From positions 1,178,001 to 1,242,000 of the forward strand of contig NZ_CP036274.1 in assembly GCF_007747655.1 (NCBI RefSeq): a stretch of DNA of 64,000 bases, in the 5' to 3' direction. This DNA is from Anatilimnocola aggregata. GTDB lineage: Bacteria > Planctomycetota > Planctomycetia > Pirellulales > Pirellulaceae. This document shows, piece after piece, positions 32,573 to 40,691 of this stretch. The notes below the pieces were generated by a model. That model ran no database searches, had not been told where the DNA came from, and saw nothing but the letters and a program-made list of their open reading frames with translations. Made by a program: the position numbers and the translations under genes. Position 1 is the stretch's first letter. Each line of letters starts with the position of its first letter.

Positions 32573-34387
32573 ATGATCGGGACGAAATGCCGCCGAGGCG
32601 ATCACCGCCTTCCGGCGCAACGACGACTTAGTCTCGACGAAAGCCCGTTGATGTTCGACTTCTTTGAATTCTGCAACGAGATGCTGTGCGTGGCCGATAA
32701 CCGGGGTTATTTCACCCGGGTCAATCAGGCTTGGACCAGCACCCTGGGATGGTCTGCGGAAGAACTTACCAGCCGTCCGTATTTTGAATTCGTGCACCCC
32801 GACGATCTCGCTGCGACGATTCGAGAGTCACAAATGCTGCGCAGCGGCACTTATGAAACTGTTGCGTTCGAGAATCGCTACCGTTGTCGAGATGGGTCGT
32901 ATCGGTGGTTGTCGTGGCGCGTCAAGTTTGCGCCGGGCACCAAGGAGTTGGTGGCTGCCGCTCGCGATGTCACCACAGACAAGCTTCAGGCCGAAGCCTT
33001 GCGGGAAGCCAAGGAACGGTTTGCGGTCCTTGCCACCCAGGCCCCAGTCGGTATTTTTCAATCCGACCGGAATGCTCAATGTGCTTTCGTTAATCAGCAC
33101 TGGACGGAACTGACAGGACTAACCAGCGAAGAGTCTCTGGGCCACGGGTGGATGCGTGCGATTCACCACGAAGACTTGCCCCGAGTGATGGCAAAGTGGC
33201 AAAACTGTATCGAGAACCAGCTTGAGTATCGCGATGAGTATCGGCTGGTACAAAGCAGTGGAGGTGTTCGTTACGTCATCGCGGTCGCCCGGGCTACCGC
33301 CGACGCGGACGGAAACCTCGTCACTTACATTGGCACGTTGCTCGATATTACCGAGCGAAAGGAAGCAGAAGAACGATTTCAGGCCTACATGAACAACAGT
33401 CCCGCTATCGCCTGGGCGAAGGATGAAGCGGGGCGGATCGTCTACATCAATCGGACGTGCGAGAACCGTTTTGGTATTCGGCTGGCCGATTGGCAGGGGA
33501 AGACCGACTTCGATATTTGGCCACCGGAGGTGGCTCAGCCGTTGTGGGACAACGATCGAAAGGTGTTCGCCGGTGGTAATCCCATCACCGTCATCGAAAA
33601 AAAGTCGAATGGTGACGATGAGCAATCGTATTGGATGAATATCAAGTTTCTCTTTCGCGACCGCTCGAATCGGCAGTTTATCGGTGGAATTGGCATCGAT
33701 ATCACGGAAATCAAACAGACGACGAACGATCTGAAGAGCAAGCAGGATTTGCTCCGCAATTTGATTGAAGTCCAGGAGCAAGAAAAACAGTTCCTGTGCC
33801 GCGAGTTTCACGATGGTTTGATTCAGTACGTCTTTGGCGCGGTGATGCTGCTGGAGAGTTGCCTGAACAAACCGAATGCCCCAGAGAATATGGCGAAGAT
33901 CAGTTCGGCAATTAGCACGTTGCGGCGAGGAATCGAAGACGGCAGGCGCGTGATCAGTGGCATTCGCCCCGACGTGCTGGACGACATGGGGCTCGAAGCC
34001 GCCATGCAAGACCTGGTCGGCCAGTTTGAGAACTCGGGCATTCACATCACCAGCAGGTGCGACCCGGAAATCGGTCGTTTGCCGAATACCCTGCAGACCG
34101 CCGTCTATCGCGTGGCCCAGGAGGCGCTGAACAACGCCAAGAAATATAGTGGCACCGATGTCATTCGCATCAAGCTGACGAAAGATAACGGCAACCTGCA
34201 TCTGGAAGTGCGGGATTTTGGCAACGGCTTCGATGTCGAAGAGGCCCGCAAACGCGGCTTCGGACTGCTCGGTATGAACGAGCGAGTACGCTTGTTGGAC
34301 GGCGAATTCCTGATCCAGAGCGATCCCGATGAGGGGACGTGCATTTCAGTTCGCTTGCCGATTCCGAAGAGCAGCGAGGCATCTTGA
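32573..34387 (+). CDS. Three-PAS sensor histidine kinase (NarL-type output)
   Basis: A protein of up to 604 residues without membrane segments. An internal ATG at 32651 (MFDFFEFCNEMLCVADNRGY) is likely the true start because similarity to PAS domains begins there; neither start has a clear ribosome binding site. Three PAS domains follow in order (each with a YR.DGS..W- or GR..YIN-type core). Then comes a HisKA_3 dimerisation segment with the phospho-accepting His in LCREFHDGLIQYV, and an HATPase domain with N box AQEALNNAKKYS, DFGNGFD (G1) and FGLLGMNERV (G2). HisKA_3 kinases work with LuxR-type response regulators, none of which is adjacent. It is likely a soluble, redox- or ligand-sensing orphan kinase. 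Confidence 0.85.
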   Translation: MIGTKCRRGDHRLPAQRRLSLDESPLMFDFFEFCNEMLCVADNRGYFTRVNQAWTSTLGWSAEELTSRPYFEFVHPDDLAATIRESQMLRSGTYETVAFENRYRCRDGSYRWLSWRVKFAPGTKELVAAARDVTTDKLQAEALREAKERFAVLATQAPVGIFQSDRNAQCAFVNQHWTELTGLTSEESLGHGWMRAIHHEDLPRVMAKWQNCIENQLEYRDEYRLVQSSGGVRYVIAVARATADADGNLVTYIGTLLDITERKEAEERFQAYMNNSPAIAWAKDEAGRIVYINRTCENRFGIRLADWQGKTDFDIWPPEVAQPLWDNDRKVFAGGNPITVIEKKSNGDDEQSYWMNIKFLFRDRSNRQFIGGIGIDITEIKQTTNDLKSKQDLLRNLIEVQEQEKQFLCREFHDGLIQYVFGAVMLLESCLNKPNAPENMAKISSAISTLRRGIEDGRRVISGIRPDVLDDMGLEAAMQDLVGQFENSGIHITSRCDPEIGRLPNTLQTAVYRVAQEALNNAKKYSGTDVIRIKLTKDNGNLHLEVRDFGNGFDVEEARKRGFGLLGMNERVRLLDGEFLIQSDPDEGTCISVRLPIPKSSEAS

Positions 34388-34410
34388 GTTTGCTGCGCTA
34401 CGCGAGCGCT

Positions 34411-35358
34411 TTACTGGGCGACTTCGCCGCCATCGAGCGTAGCTTGCGCGCGATAAGTCCCCAGCGGTATTGAATCGGCAACAAAGCGGACGGAGCCATC
34501 GCAATAAGCAAACTGCACTCCGCCGGGGTGCCGACTGCGAAAGCCGTTGTGCCCCATCCAATCGTCATCGGCATAGGGAGTGCCGTCGGGGCGTTTTGCA
34601 TTCGGCGGAATCGCAGCAATGGCGTTGGCTTCCACCGGATGAGCCCACGAATAGCCGAGCCCGGGGCCGGTTGAATTCGCCCGCTTCTCGTTCCAGATAT
34701 CTTCGCCAGCCAGATAGGTGTTGCTGGTGCCGTCCTTGACTGCTGCCAGGCTCTTGGGAGTTTGCCAGTCCATGGGGTACAGAATGCCGTCCCCTTTCCA
34801 CCAAGGTTCGCAATCGCCCCCCGTCGAATTGCCGTTGGCCCAATCGCCCCAACAAAAATTGGCTCCTTGCACTCCCTTGTAATTCGTCAGTCCCGTCTTT
34901 AATCCGCGCAAGTAACGGGTCTGCTCGAAGTACACGCGAATCCGACCAAGCTCGTCGCTAGGGCAGTGAAAAACCGCGATCGGCGTTTCGATAATCGGGG
35001 TTTGATTCAGCTGGCGATTCGGAATGTCACCCGTGCGAGTGATGTTGATTTGCTCGAGGTAGGGCAGAATCGCCGATAGCCAACTCCACGAACTGCTGTT
35101 TTCGTATGCGCCGCCGAAGGCCGTCCAATCGTCGTAGTCGCCATAGCGATTAACGGGCAGTTTGAGATTGGAGTCTTCGAACAAATGCACGGCGATGCCG
35201 ATCTGCCGCAGATGATTCTGGCACTTGGTACGCCGCGCCGCTTCGCGGGCCGATTGCACGGCGGGCAGAAGCAGCGCCATCAAGACGCCGATGATGGCAA
35301 TCACCACGAGCAGTTCGACGAGCGTGAAGCCGCGCCGAGGTGAGTCTTCCTTCGTCAT
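34411..35358 (-). CDS. DUF1559 prepilin-like protein
   Basis: The start at 35358 is preferred because AAGGCGAGG lies upstream; the frame extends 12 codons further. The 315-residue product begins RRGFTLVELLVVIAIIG, a type IV prepilin cleavage and N-methylation site, followed by the family signature LLLPAVQSAREAARRTKCQN. It ends with SRHPGGVQFAYCDGSVRF, the H-x-GG- family C-terminal motif. The DUF1559 family is strongly expanded in Planctomycetota and thought to be surface pseudopilins. It lies 42 bases after a small lipoprotein gene on the same strand. Confidence 0.92.
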   Translation of the reverse strand: MTKEDSPRRGFTLVELLVVIAIIGVLMALLLPAVQSAREAARRTKCQNHLRQIGIAVHLFEDSNLKLPVNRYGDYDDWTAFGGAYENSSSWSWLSAILPYLEQINITRTGDIPNRQLNQTPIIETPIAVFHCPSDELGRIRVYFEQTRYLRGLKTGLTNYKGVQGANFCWGDWANGNSTGGDCEPWWKGDGILYPMDWQTPKSLAAVKDGTSNTYLAGEDIWNEKRANSTGPGLGYSWAHPVEANAIAAIPPNAKRPDGTPYADDDWMGHNGFRSRHPGGVQFAYCDGSVRFVADSIPLGTYRAQATLDGGEVAQ

Positions 35359-35399
35359 TTCAGCCTCGCCTTCTGTGCGAGCCAGGGACATCAATCAGA

Positions 35400-35867
35400 T
35401 TAGGGTGCTGCCCGGGTAAGTTGCAGGTTATAGCTGCCGGCAGCAGCATCGGGTTTAACTTCGAACGCTAAGGGAGAGGAGATGGCATCATTGTAGCGTT
35501 TGGGAATCAACGATTTGGGAAGACCGGGATGAACTTTACTCAAATCAATGGCTGGCTCGTTGGCAAACACGACCACGCGATAAAAGCCCGGCGGTGCTCC
35601 GGGGCGGCCAGCGGTGTAGAGACGATAGTTGCCTTGGCTGTCGATCAAGCCGGTCGGCTGATGCCGCGTTTCGTTCCCGTTCTCAGCCCGCAGAGAAACG
35701 ACCCCCGTCGTCAGCGGTTCTTGTTCCAGCTGAACGGTCCCGCGGACATCGAGGAGCGCTTCACCCGGTTCAGAACACCCCGCCGCAAAAAACAGCGGCC
35801 AACTTCCGAGCGCAAGGGCGCTGAAAGCTAGCGAACAGCACAGCGAATTGCGACCAGCAGAGAGCAC
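35400..35867 (-). CDS. Small lipoprotein, transthyretin-like fold
   Basis: A 155-residue protein with a lipoprotein signal (ALGSWPLFFAAGCSEPG), then a beta-rich domain (LDVRGTVQLEQEPLTTGVVSL, GNYRLYTAGRPGAPPGFYRV) typical of carboxypeptidase-regulatory-like or transthyretin-like domains. Planctomycete genomes often pair such a lipoprotein with a DUF1559 gene, and here the two are adjacent in one direction, so they may act on the same surface structure. Confidence 0.8.
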   Translation of the reverse strand: MLSAGRNSLCCSLAFSALALGSWPLFFAAGCSEPGEALLDVRGTVQLEQEPLTTGVVSLRAENGNETRHQPTGLIDSQGNYRLYTAGRPGAPPGFYRVVVFANEPAIDLSKVHPGLPKSLIPKRYNDAISSPLAFEVKPDAAAGSYNLQLTRAAP

Positions 35868-36043
35868 AGACGAAGTCTCTCAGCGACAGGGATGAAAGCA
35901 AGTCGCCATTAATTTACCCGCGAGGCAACTTCGGCTGCTAGTCGAAGTTGCCGCAGAATTGCCGGCGCGCACTTATCTGCAGAGCCCCCGAAATTATGAG
36001 AAGATAAATTGCACACCCTCGATTCATTCACGGAGCCTCTTCC

Positions 36044-36964
36044 ATGTCTGCTTCTTTCTCCCGCCGCGATCTGCTCCGCACTACCACCGGCGCTTTGGCG
36101 CTCGGTTCGGCCGCCGGCTGGCACGCATCAGCGCAGGCGGATGAGAAGCGGAGGGAGAAACTTGTCGAGCCGGACTTTAAGGTCAAGCATGGTCGCATTC
36201 GCCAGTCGGTCATGGGCTGGTGCTTCAATCCCCTGCCCGCCGTGGAACTGGCGAAGCACTGTCGCGAGATCGGCATTGTAGGAATCGAAGGAATTGGTGC
36301 CGATCATTACCCGGCAGTCCGCAAACTCGGGCTGAAGATTTCGCTCGTCGGCAGTCATGGTTTTGCCAAGGGGCCGTTCAATCGAGATAACCACGAGTTC
36401 TGCCTGGCCAAGCTCCGCACGGGCATCGATCTGGCCGTCGAGAACGAGTGCGAGAATGTAATTACGTTCACCGGCATGCGCGAGCAGGGGATCTCGGACG
36501 AACAAGGAGCGAAGAATTGCCTCGACCTATGGAAGCAGGTGATTGGCTATGCGGAAGAGAAGAAGGTGAATCTCTGTCTCGAACATTTGAACTCGCGCGA
36601 CGGCAGCCATCCGATGAAGGGGCACCCGGGGTATTTTGGCGACGACGTCGACTTCTGCGTCGACCTGATTAAGCAAGTCGATTCGCCGCGAATGAAACTG
36701 CTGTTCGATATCTACCACGTGCAGATTATGAACGGCGATGTCATTCGCCGTCTGCGGCAATACAAAGACGTCATCAGTCACATTCACACCGCCGGCAACC
36801 CGGGGCGCTGCGAACTCGATGACAAGCAAGAGATCAATTATCCGGCCGTGATGCAGGCAATCATCGACATCGACTTTCGCGGTTTTGTGGCGCAGGAATT
36901 CATTCCCACCTGGCCCGATAAGATCGAAGCACTGCGCCACGCCGCAAAAGTTTGCGACGTGTAA
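36044..36964 (+). CDS. Tat-exported sugar isomerase/epimerase-like TIM barrel
   Basis: A 306-residue protein that begins with a twin-arginine signal (SFSRRDLLRTTTGALALGSA). The rest matches the xylose isomerase-like/hydroxypyruvate isomerase family: ELAKHCREIGIVGIEGIGAD, LCLEHLNSRDGSHPMKGHPG, and MKLLFDIYHVQIMNGD with His and Asp metal ligands. Glu and Asp residues expected at the metal site are present. Substrate is not clear from sequence. It is convergent with a TPR gene and has no obvious operon partner. Confidence 0.82.
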   Translation: MSASFSRRDLLRTTTGALALGSAAGWHASAQADEKRREKLVEPDFKVKHGRIRQSVMGWCFNPLPAVELAKHCREIGIVGIEGIGADHYPAVRKLGLKISLVGSHGFAKGPFNRDNHEFCLAKLRTGIDLAVENECENVITFTGMREQGISDEQGAKNCLDLWKQVIGYAEEKKVNLCLEHLNSRDGSHPMKGHPGYFGDDVDFCVDLIKQVDSPRMKLLFDIYHVQIMNGDVIRRLRQYKDVISHIHTAGNPGRCELDDKQEINYPAVMQAIIDIDFRGFVAQEFIPTWPDKIEALRHAAKVCDV

Positions 36965-36982
36965 TTCGATGCCCCGTCGATG

Positions 36983-37825
36983 CTACGGCTTCGCTGCTTT
37001 GAGTGTGGCCAACTTTAACTCCGCGGGTTGCCGAAAGGCAGCAGCTGGGGCGCTGGCAATAGCCGCCTCGTACTGTTCGATGCCTCGTTTGGTATCGCCT
37101 GTTTTGGCAAAGACGTCGCCAAGTCCGACGTGCCAGTAATAGGCGAGGATCGGCGTCCGTTGCTCGGGACCGGTAGCAATCGCTTTGTTCGCCGCGGCAA
37201 CAGCTTTCACTTTGTCGTTGGCCTCCAGCCAGGCAGTGGCGGCTTCTTTCCAATTCCAGGCGGCAAGTTTCATCGAATCGGCTGCTGCCTTCTCGAAGCG
37301 TTCGGCCACCTTCGCAGCCAAGACGAGATTGAGCTCCTTCGCCTTCTGCTCATAGATGGCTTCCTTCTGTGCCTGATCGGGCTTCAAAGCATAAACTCGC
37401 GCCAGAATGCCAACGGCAGCTGGATCGTTGGGATCCTTTTGCACGCGGGCTTCGTAGCGCTCGATCGCCCAATCTGTCTTGCCGCGCTGATGAAGAAAGC
37501 TGGCGACATCGCGACTGGCGAGCGAACGGGCGGCCGTCGTTTCCGCATTTCGCAAGATAAACTCCTGAGCCTCGAGCATTTTGTCGGCATCAGGCAACAA
37601 TCGATAAGCGCCGAGCAGCGCTTGATACGCCTTCAACCGGTCTTTGTCGGTCGTGGCCAACTTCACCGCGGCTTCAAAGGGCTCTTGTGAAGCGGCGACC
37701 TGCTTCTCTCGCAGCGAGATGCCTCCCGCGCGCATCGCGGCGTCATAATCCTTGTATTCCGCTGCCTGCAGGGGCCACGCGAAAAACAGCAACACGTACA
37801 CCGAGGGGAGGATTCGGTTCCACAT
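36983..37825 (-). CDS. Exported TPR-repeat protein
   Basis: The ATG at 37825 has GGAGCAAGCGAG upstream and gives a signal peptide (MWNRILPSVYVLLFFAWPLQ); the longer frame to 37924 is rejected. The 280-residue product is built of helical repeat pairs of TPR type (for example TDWAIERYEARVQKDPNDPA and GDTKRGIEQYEAAIASAPAA). No catalytic domain is seen. It lies just downstream of the SIS isomerase gene on the same strand and ends 19 bases from the convergent isomerase gene. Confidence 0.75.
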   Translation of the reverse strand: MWNRILPSVYVLLFFAWPLQAAEYKDYDAAMRAGGISLREKQVAASQEPFEAAVKLATTDKDRLKAYQALLGAYRLLPDADKMLEAQEFILRNAETTAARSLASRDVASFLHQRGKTDWAIERYEARVQKDPNDPAAVGILARVYALKPDQAQKEAIYEQKAKELNLVLAAKVAERFEKAAADSMKLAAWNWKEAATAWLEANDKVKAVAAANKAIATGPEQRTPILAYYWHVGLGDVFAKTGDTKRGIEQYEAAIASAPAAAFRQPAELKLATLKAAKP

Positions 37826-37851
37826 CTCGCTTGCTCCGAGTTTGGTTGTCG

Positions 37852-38463
37852 TTACTTCTTCGCGTATCGCCCTTCGTGATTGATGCGGGCGAAAACATCG
37901 TTGAGCACCCAATGAAAAACGCACAGGTGCAGACTCTCGACCATGCCCATGTCATCCAAGGCAACGTGCAGCCCATGCTGCTGCATGCCCTTGAGCTTGC
38001 CACCAGAGTAACCCGTGAGACCATAGGTCGTGAGTCCGTGGCGATTGGCCCAATCAACGGCAGCCAGAATATTTGGGCTGTTGCCGCTGCCACTGATTGC
38101 GATGACCAGATCCCCCTTGCGTCCGTAATTCATTAGCTGCTGCAAAAAGATGTGCTCGTACGAGACATCGTTGCCGACCGCCATGATCCAGCCCAGATTG
38201 TCGGTCAAGCTGAGAACCTTCAAACGCTTTTTTGATTCGTCCTTGAGGTCTTCGGGCCGGAGCGTACTCTTGCCGAGATCCTCGGCCATGTGCGACGCCG
38301 TTGTGCCGCTGCCGCCGTTGCCAAAAATGTAAACGAACTTGTCGTTCTCCCAAGCCTGGTAAATCAAATCGGCCAGCTTGACCAGTTCAGCCTGATCGAG
38401 CCGGGCTGTTTCCGTTTGCAGGCGAGTGATATAAGTCGGCAAATCGAGCGTAGCACCGAGCAT
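37852..38463 (-). CDS. SIS-domain phosphosugar isomerase (GmhA-like)
   Basis: The start at 38463 (MLGATLDLPTYITRLQTETA) is preferred; the frame upstream passes through repeat DNA. The 203-residue product has the SIS fold: FGNGGSGTTASHMAEDLGK (phosphate binding loop), KVLSLTDNLGWIMAVGND, and VIAISGSGNSPNIL (second loop). GmhA enzymes make D-glycero-D-manno-heptose 7-phosphate for lipopolysaccharide; a related phosphosugar isomerase or a binding protein is possible. Repeat elements begin just upstream. Confidence 0.85.
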   Translation of the reverse strand: MLGATLDLPTYITRLQTETARLDQAELVKLADLIYQAWENDKFVYIFGNGGSGTTASHMAEDLGKSTLRPEDLKDESKKRLKVLSLTDNLGWIMAVGNDVSYEHIFLQQLMNYGRKGDLVIAISGSGNSPNILAAVDWANRHGLTTYGLTGYSGGKLKGMQQHGLHVALDDMGMVESLHLCVFHWVLNDVFARINHEGRYAKK

Positions 38464-38506
38464 GATTCGTGAAGTCCGTTGACGTGAAGGAGACTGAGAA
38501 AGACCG

Positions 38507-38630
38507 GGGTCGGGGCAATTTTCGGGTTCGTTGATCACTGCCTTGGCCGAACAGTTCCGCCCCGAAACATTGTCCTGACCCACTGGGGTGAACGCTAGTG
38601 CGCGAGTTGCCGGCTTTTTGATCGTCAACG
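38507..38630. repeat. Repeat unit B, copy 1
   Basis: An imperfect palindrome with GGGTCGGGGCAATTTTCGGG on the left and CCCCGAAACATTGTCCTGAC on the right, followed by a conserved tail (GAACGCTAGTGCGCGAGTTG and on). It is closely similar to 38730-38852 and related in core sequence to unit A. Confidence 0.7.
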
Positions 38631-38636
38631 CTATTT

Positions 38637-38708
38637 GGGTCAGGAAGATTTTCGGGCCGACCGTTGAGTGCGTAAAGAGTCACCGAGCCCGAAAAACTTC
38701 CCGACCCT
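38637..38708. repeat. REP-like unit A, copy 1
   Basis: 72 bases with GGGTCAGGAAGATTTTCGGG on the left and GCCCGAAAAACTTCCCGACC on the right forming an imperfect inverted repeat around GAGTGCGTAAAGAGTC. Copies lie at 38860-38931 and 39659-39730. Confidence 0.75.
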
Positions 38709-38729
38709 GAAGTTAGCGATGCAAGACCC

Positions 38730-38852
38730 CGGGTCGGGGCAATTTTCGGGCAGCGAAAGACTGCCTTTAGCTGGCTGAGGTCGCCCCGAAACATTGTCCT
38801 GACCCACTGGGTGAACGCTAGTGCGCGAGTTGCCGGCTTTTTGATCGTCAAC
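38730..38852. repeat. Repeat unit B, copy 2
   Basis: Second copy of the unit at 38507-38630, with a different loop but the same palindromic ends and conserved tail. Confidence 0.7.
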
Positions 38853-38859
38853 ACAATTA

Positions 38860-38931
38860 GGGTCAGGAAGATTTTCGAGCCGGCAATTGAGTGCGTAAAG
38901 AGTCACCGAGCCCGAAAAACTTCCCGACCCT
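38860..38931. repeat. REP-like unit A, copy 2
   Basis: Second 72-base copy of unit A; it ends 3 bases before the stop codon of the transposase gene, forming its downstream flank. Confidence 0.75.
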
Positions 38932-38934
38932 GGG

Positions 38935-39603
38935 CTATTCGGGACGGCGAGGGCGGCCACGGCGGCCTTCTTCGCTGGAGAGACCGAGTTGTTGGGATGT
39001 CGTCGATCGCCATTCCGAGCCACCGAAGGGAATACCAAGGCGAATGCACTTTCGCAGCTGATCTAGCTCCGCTTCTGTTTGCGGTTGATTCACAAAGCCG
39101 CACCAGTCTGCGGGCAACGGCAGCGGCCAATTTGATAATGTTACGTCGGCCCGCTGCTGTTGGCGTTGCCACAGGCTCGACCAACGCCAATCCTCAGCGC
39201 GCGAGACAAGCGAGGCTCTCAGAGCATTTCGTTCGACGTAGCGACATACCGTGTAAAAGTGATCGTCATCCTGAACCGGGAAAGCCTTAAACCTGCCTTG
39301 GTAAAGTGCTCCGCGACCTTGCGTGCCGTGAGTTTGGTGCCAGCGCTGTGCATGAACGGTAGTCGCTCGCTGCATAAAGTCGGTCAATTGCTCGTCGGTC
39401 TGTGGCCACACAATCAGGTGCCAGTGATTAGGCATCAGGGCGTACGCGAGAAGCCTGAGCGGCTCCAGTTGTTGAGTTTCGGCGATCACGCGCAGAAACG
39501 CCTGATAGTCATCATCAGTGTCAAAAGGCTTCCAGCCACCCGCAGCGCGATTAAGTACATGGAAGACAAATCCTGCCGATCCGGAGCGCTTTCGCCGAGG
39601 CAT
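38935..39603 (-). CDS. REP-associated tyrosine transposase (RAYT, Y1 family)
   Basis: The start at 39603 (MPRRKRSGSAGFVFHVLNRA) fits the family; the frame continues upstream into the flanking repeat, which is not protein-like. The 222-residue product carries the HUH metal-binding motif HWH in ALMPNHWHLIVWP and a catalytic Tyr in TVCRYVERNALRAS. These enzymes cut single-stranded DNA at REP hairpins. All key residues are present, and the REP copies on both sides are its likely substrate. Confidence 0.88.
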   Translation of the reverse strand: MPRRKRSGSAGFVFHVLNRAAGGWKPFDTDDDYQAFLRVIAETQQLEPLRLLAYALMPNHWHLIVWPQTDEQLTDFMQRATTVHAQRWHQTHGTQGRGALYQGRFKAFPVQDDDHFYTVCRYVERNALRASLVSRAEDWRWSSLWQRQQQRADVTLSNWPLPLPADWCGFVNQPQTEAELDQLRKCIRLGIPFGGSEWRSTTSQQLGLSSEEGRRGRPRRPE

Positions 39604-39658
39604 ACGAACCGTCATCATTACGAAAGGTGTGAGGGCGACGAGTTGAACTACGCAATTA

Positions 39659-39730
39659 GGGTCAGGAAGATTTTCGGGCCGGCGATTGAGTGCGTAAAGA
39701 GTCACCGAGCCCGAAAAACTTCCCGACCCT
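39659..39730. repeat. REP-like unit A, copy 3
   Basis: Third 72-base copy of unit A, upstream of the transposase start; it ends 3 bases before the stop codon of the WYL regulator at 39734. Confidence 0.75.
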
Positions 39731-39733
39731 GAG

Positions 39734-40687
39734 CTAGGTGGGCCTTTTGTAGACGGCGAGCAGGCGCTCGGCGCGCTGGCGAATGATCTCGCGCAGTTCG
39801 AGTGGTTCGATCACTTCGGCCTCGTCGGCATAGCCGAGGATCCACCAGGAGATTTCTTGCAGGCCGGAGACCGTCACGGTGAAGTCGAGCGCGCCGTCTT
39901 CCAGACGTTGCGTCTGCTGCGTCTTATGCCACTGGACTTCTTCGACGTTACGCGCGACTTTCGGCGAGAAGCGAATCTTCACGTTTCGATCGGGGCCCGG
40001 TTCGGGATTCAAACGCCAGGCATTGCGCAGGTGACTCTCGATGCGGAAGTTCTTGGGCATCCGCAGCGGTTCTTCGAGGATTTGAATCTTACGAATGCGG
40101 CTGACGTTGAACGTGCGCACTTCGCGATGGACCGACGAACGGCCAATGACGTACCAACTGTGTTGGTGAAACAGCAGGCGATAGGGATGCAGCTTTGTTT
40201 GAATCTGCCGCTGCTCGTGCAGGCTTTCGTAGCGCATGCGCACGCAGCAGCGCGACGAAATGGCGGCCAGCAGTTGCTCGTAGATCCGTTCCTGCCCGAC
40301 GAGCGAATTCGTCGCATCAAGCCGAATCCGAACGGCGCTCGTCACGCTGCGCAGATAAGCGACAAAACGCTGCGGCAGCGTGTTGGCCAGCTTATCGGCC
40401 GCGGATTGAGCGGCGGCATAGAAGGGAATCGAGCGCCGGTCACCCATTTGCCGGCTGAGGACCAGCATCGCAAACGCTTCCTCGGTGGTGAACTGCGTCG
40501 GCGGTAGAAAGAAGTGACCAGGGATTTGATAACTGCCCCGCTGCTCGTCGTATTGCAGCGGGACATCGGCATCGCGAAGCGCCTCCAGATCGCGGAAGAT
40601 CGTTCGCCGTGTTACTCCGCACAGCTCGGCGAGGGCTTGTGCGTTGTAGGCTTGTCCCCCTTGCAGCATTCCGAGCAGTTTCACCAC
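39734..40687 (-). CDS. WYL-domain transcriptional regulator
   Basis: The start is placed at a GTG (40687), where similarity to the HTH domain begins; the open frame continues 36 codons into the end of the TolC-like gene and is probably not used. N-terminal HTH: LGMLQGGQAYNAQALAELCG and VTRRTIFRDLEALRDADVPL. The WYL domain follows with QTKLHPYRLLFHQHSWYVIG and a C-terminal WCX region. Such proteins sense ligands or nucleic acids through the WYL barrel and are often linked to DNA damage or stress. Its partner or target is not visible. Confidence 0.8.
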   Translation of the reverse strand: MVKLLGMLQGGQAYNAQALAELCGVTRRTIFRDLEALRDADVPLQYDEQRGSYQIPGHFFLPPTQFTTEEAFAMLVLSRQMGDRRSIPFYAAAQSAADKLANTLPQRFVAYLRSVTSAVRIRLDATNSLVGQERIYEQLLAAISSRCCVRMRYESLHEQRQIQTKLHPYRLLFHQHSWYVIGRSSVHREVRTFNVSRIRKIQILEEPLRMPKNFRIESHLRNAWRLNPEPGPDRNVKIRFSPKVARNVEEVQWHKTQQTQRLEDGALDFTVTVSGLQEISWWILGYADEAEVIEPLELREIIRQRAERLLAVYKRPT

Positions 40688-40691
40688 TCGT

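Larger units (their letters stand above)
38860..39730. mobile_element. REP-RAYT-REP unit
   Basis: A REP-associated tyrosine transposase gene is framed by two copies of a 72-base palindromic repeat in direct orientation, one immediately downstream and one just upstream. This is the arrangement described for REPtrons. A third unit A copy and two unit B copies lie to the left, so the locus is a REP cluster. Confidence 0.75.
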
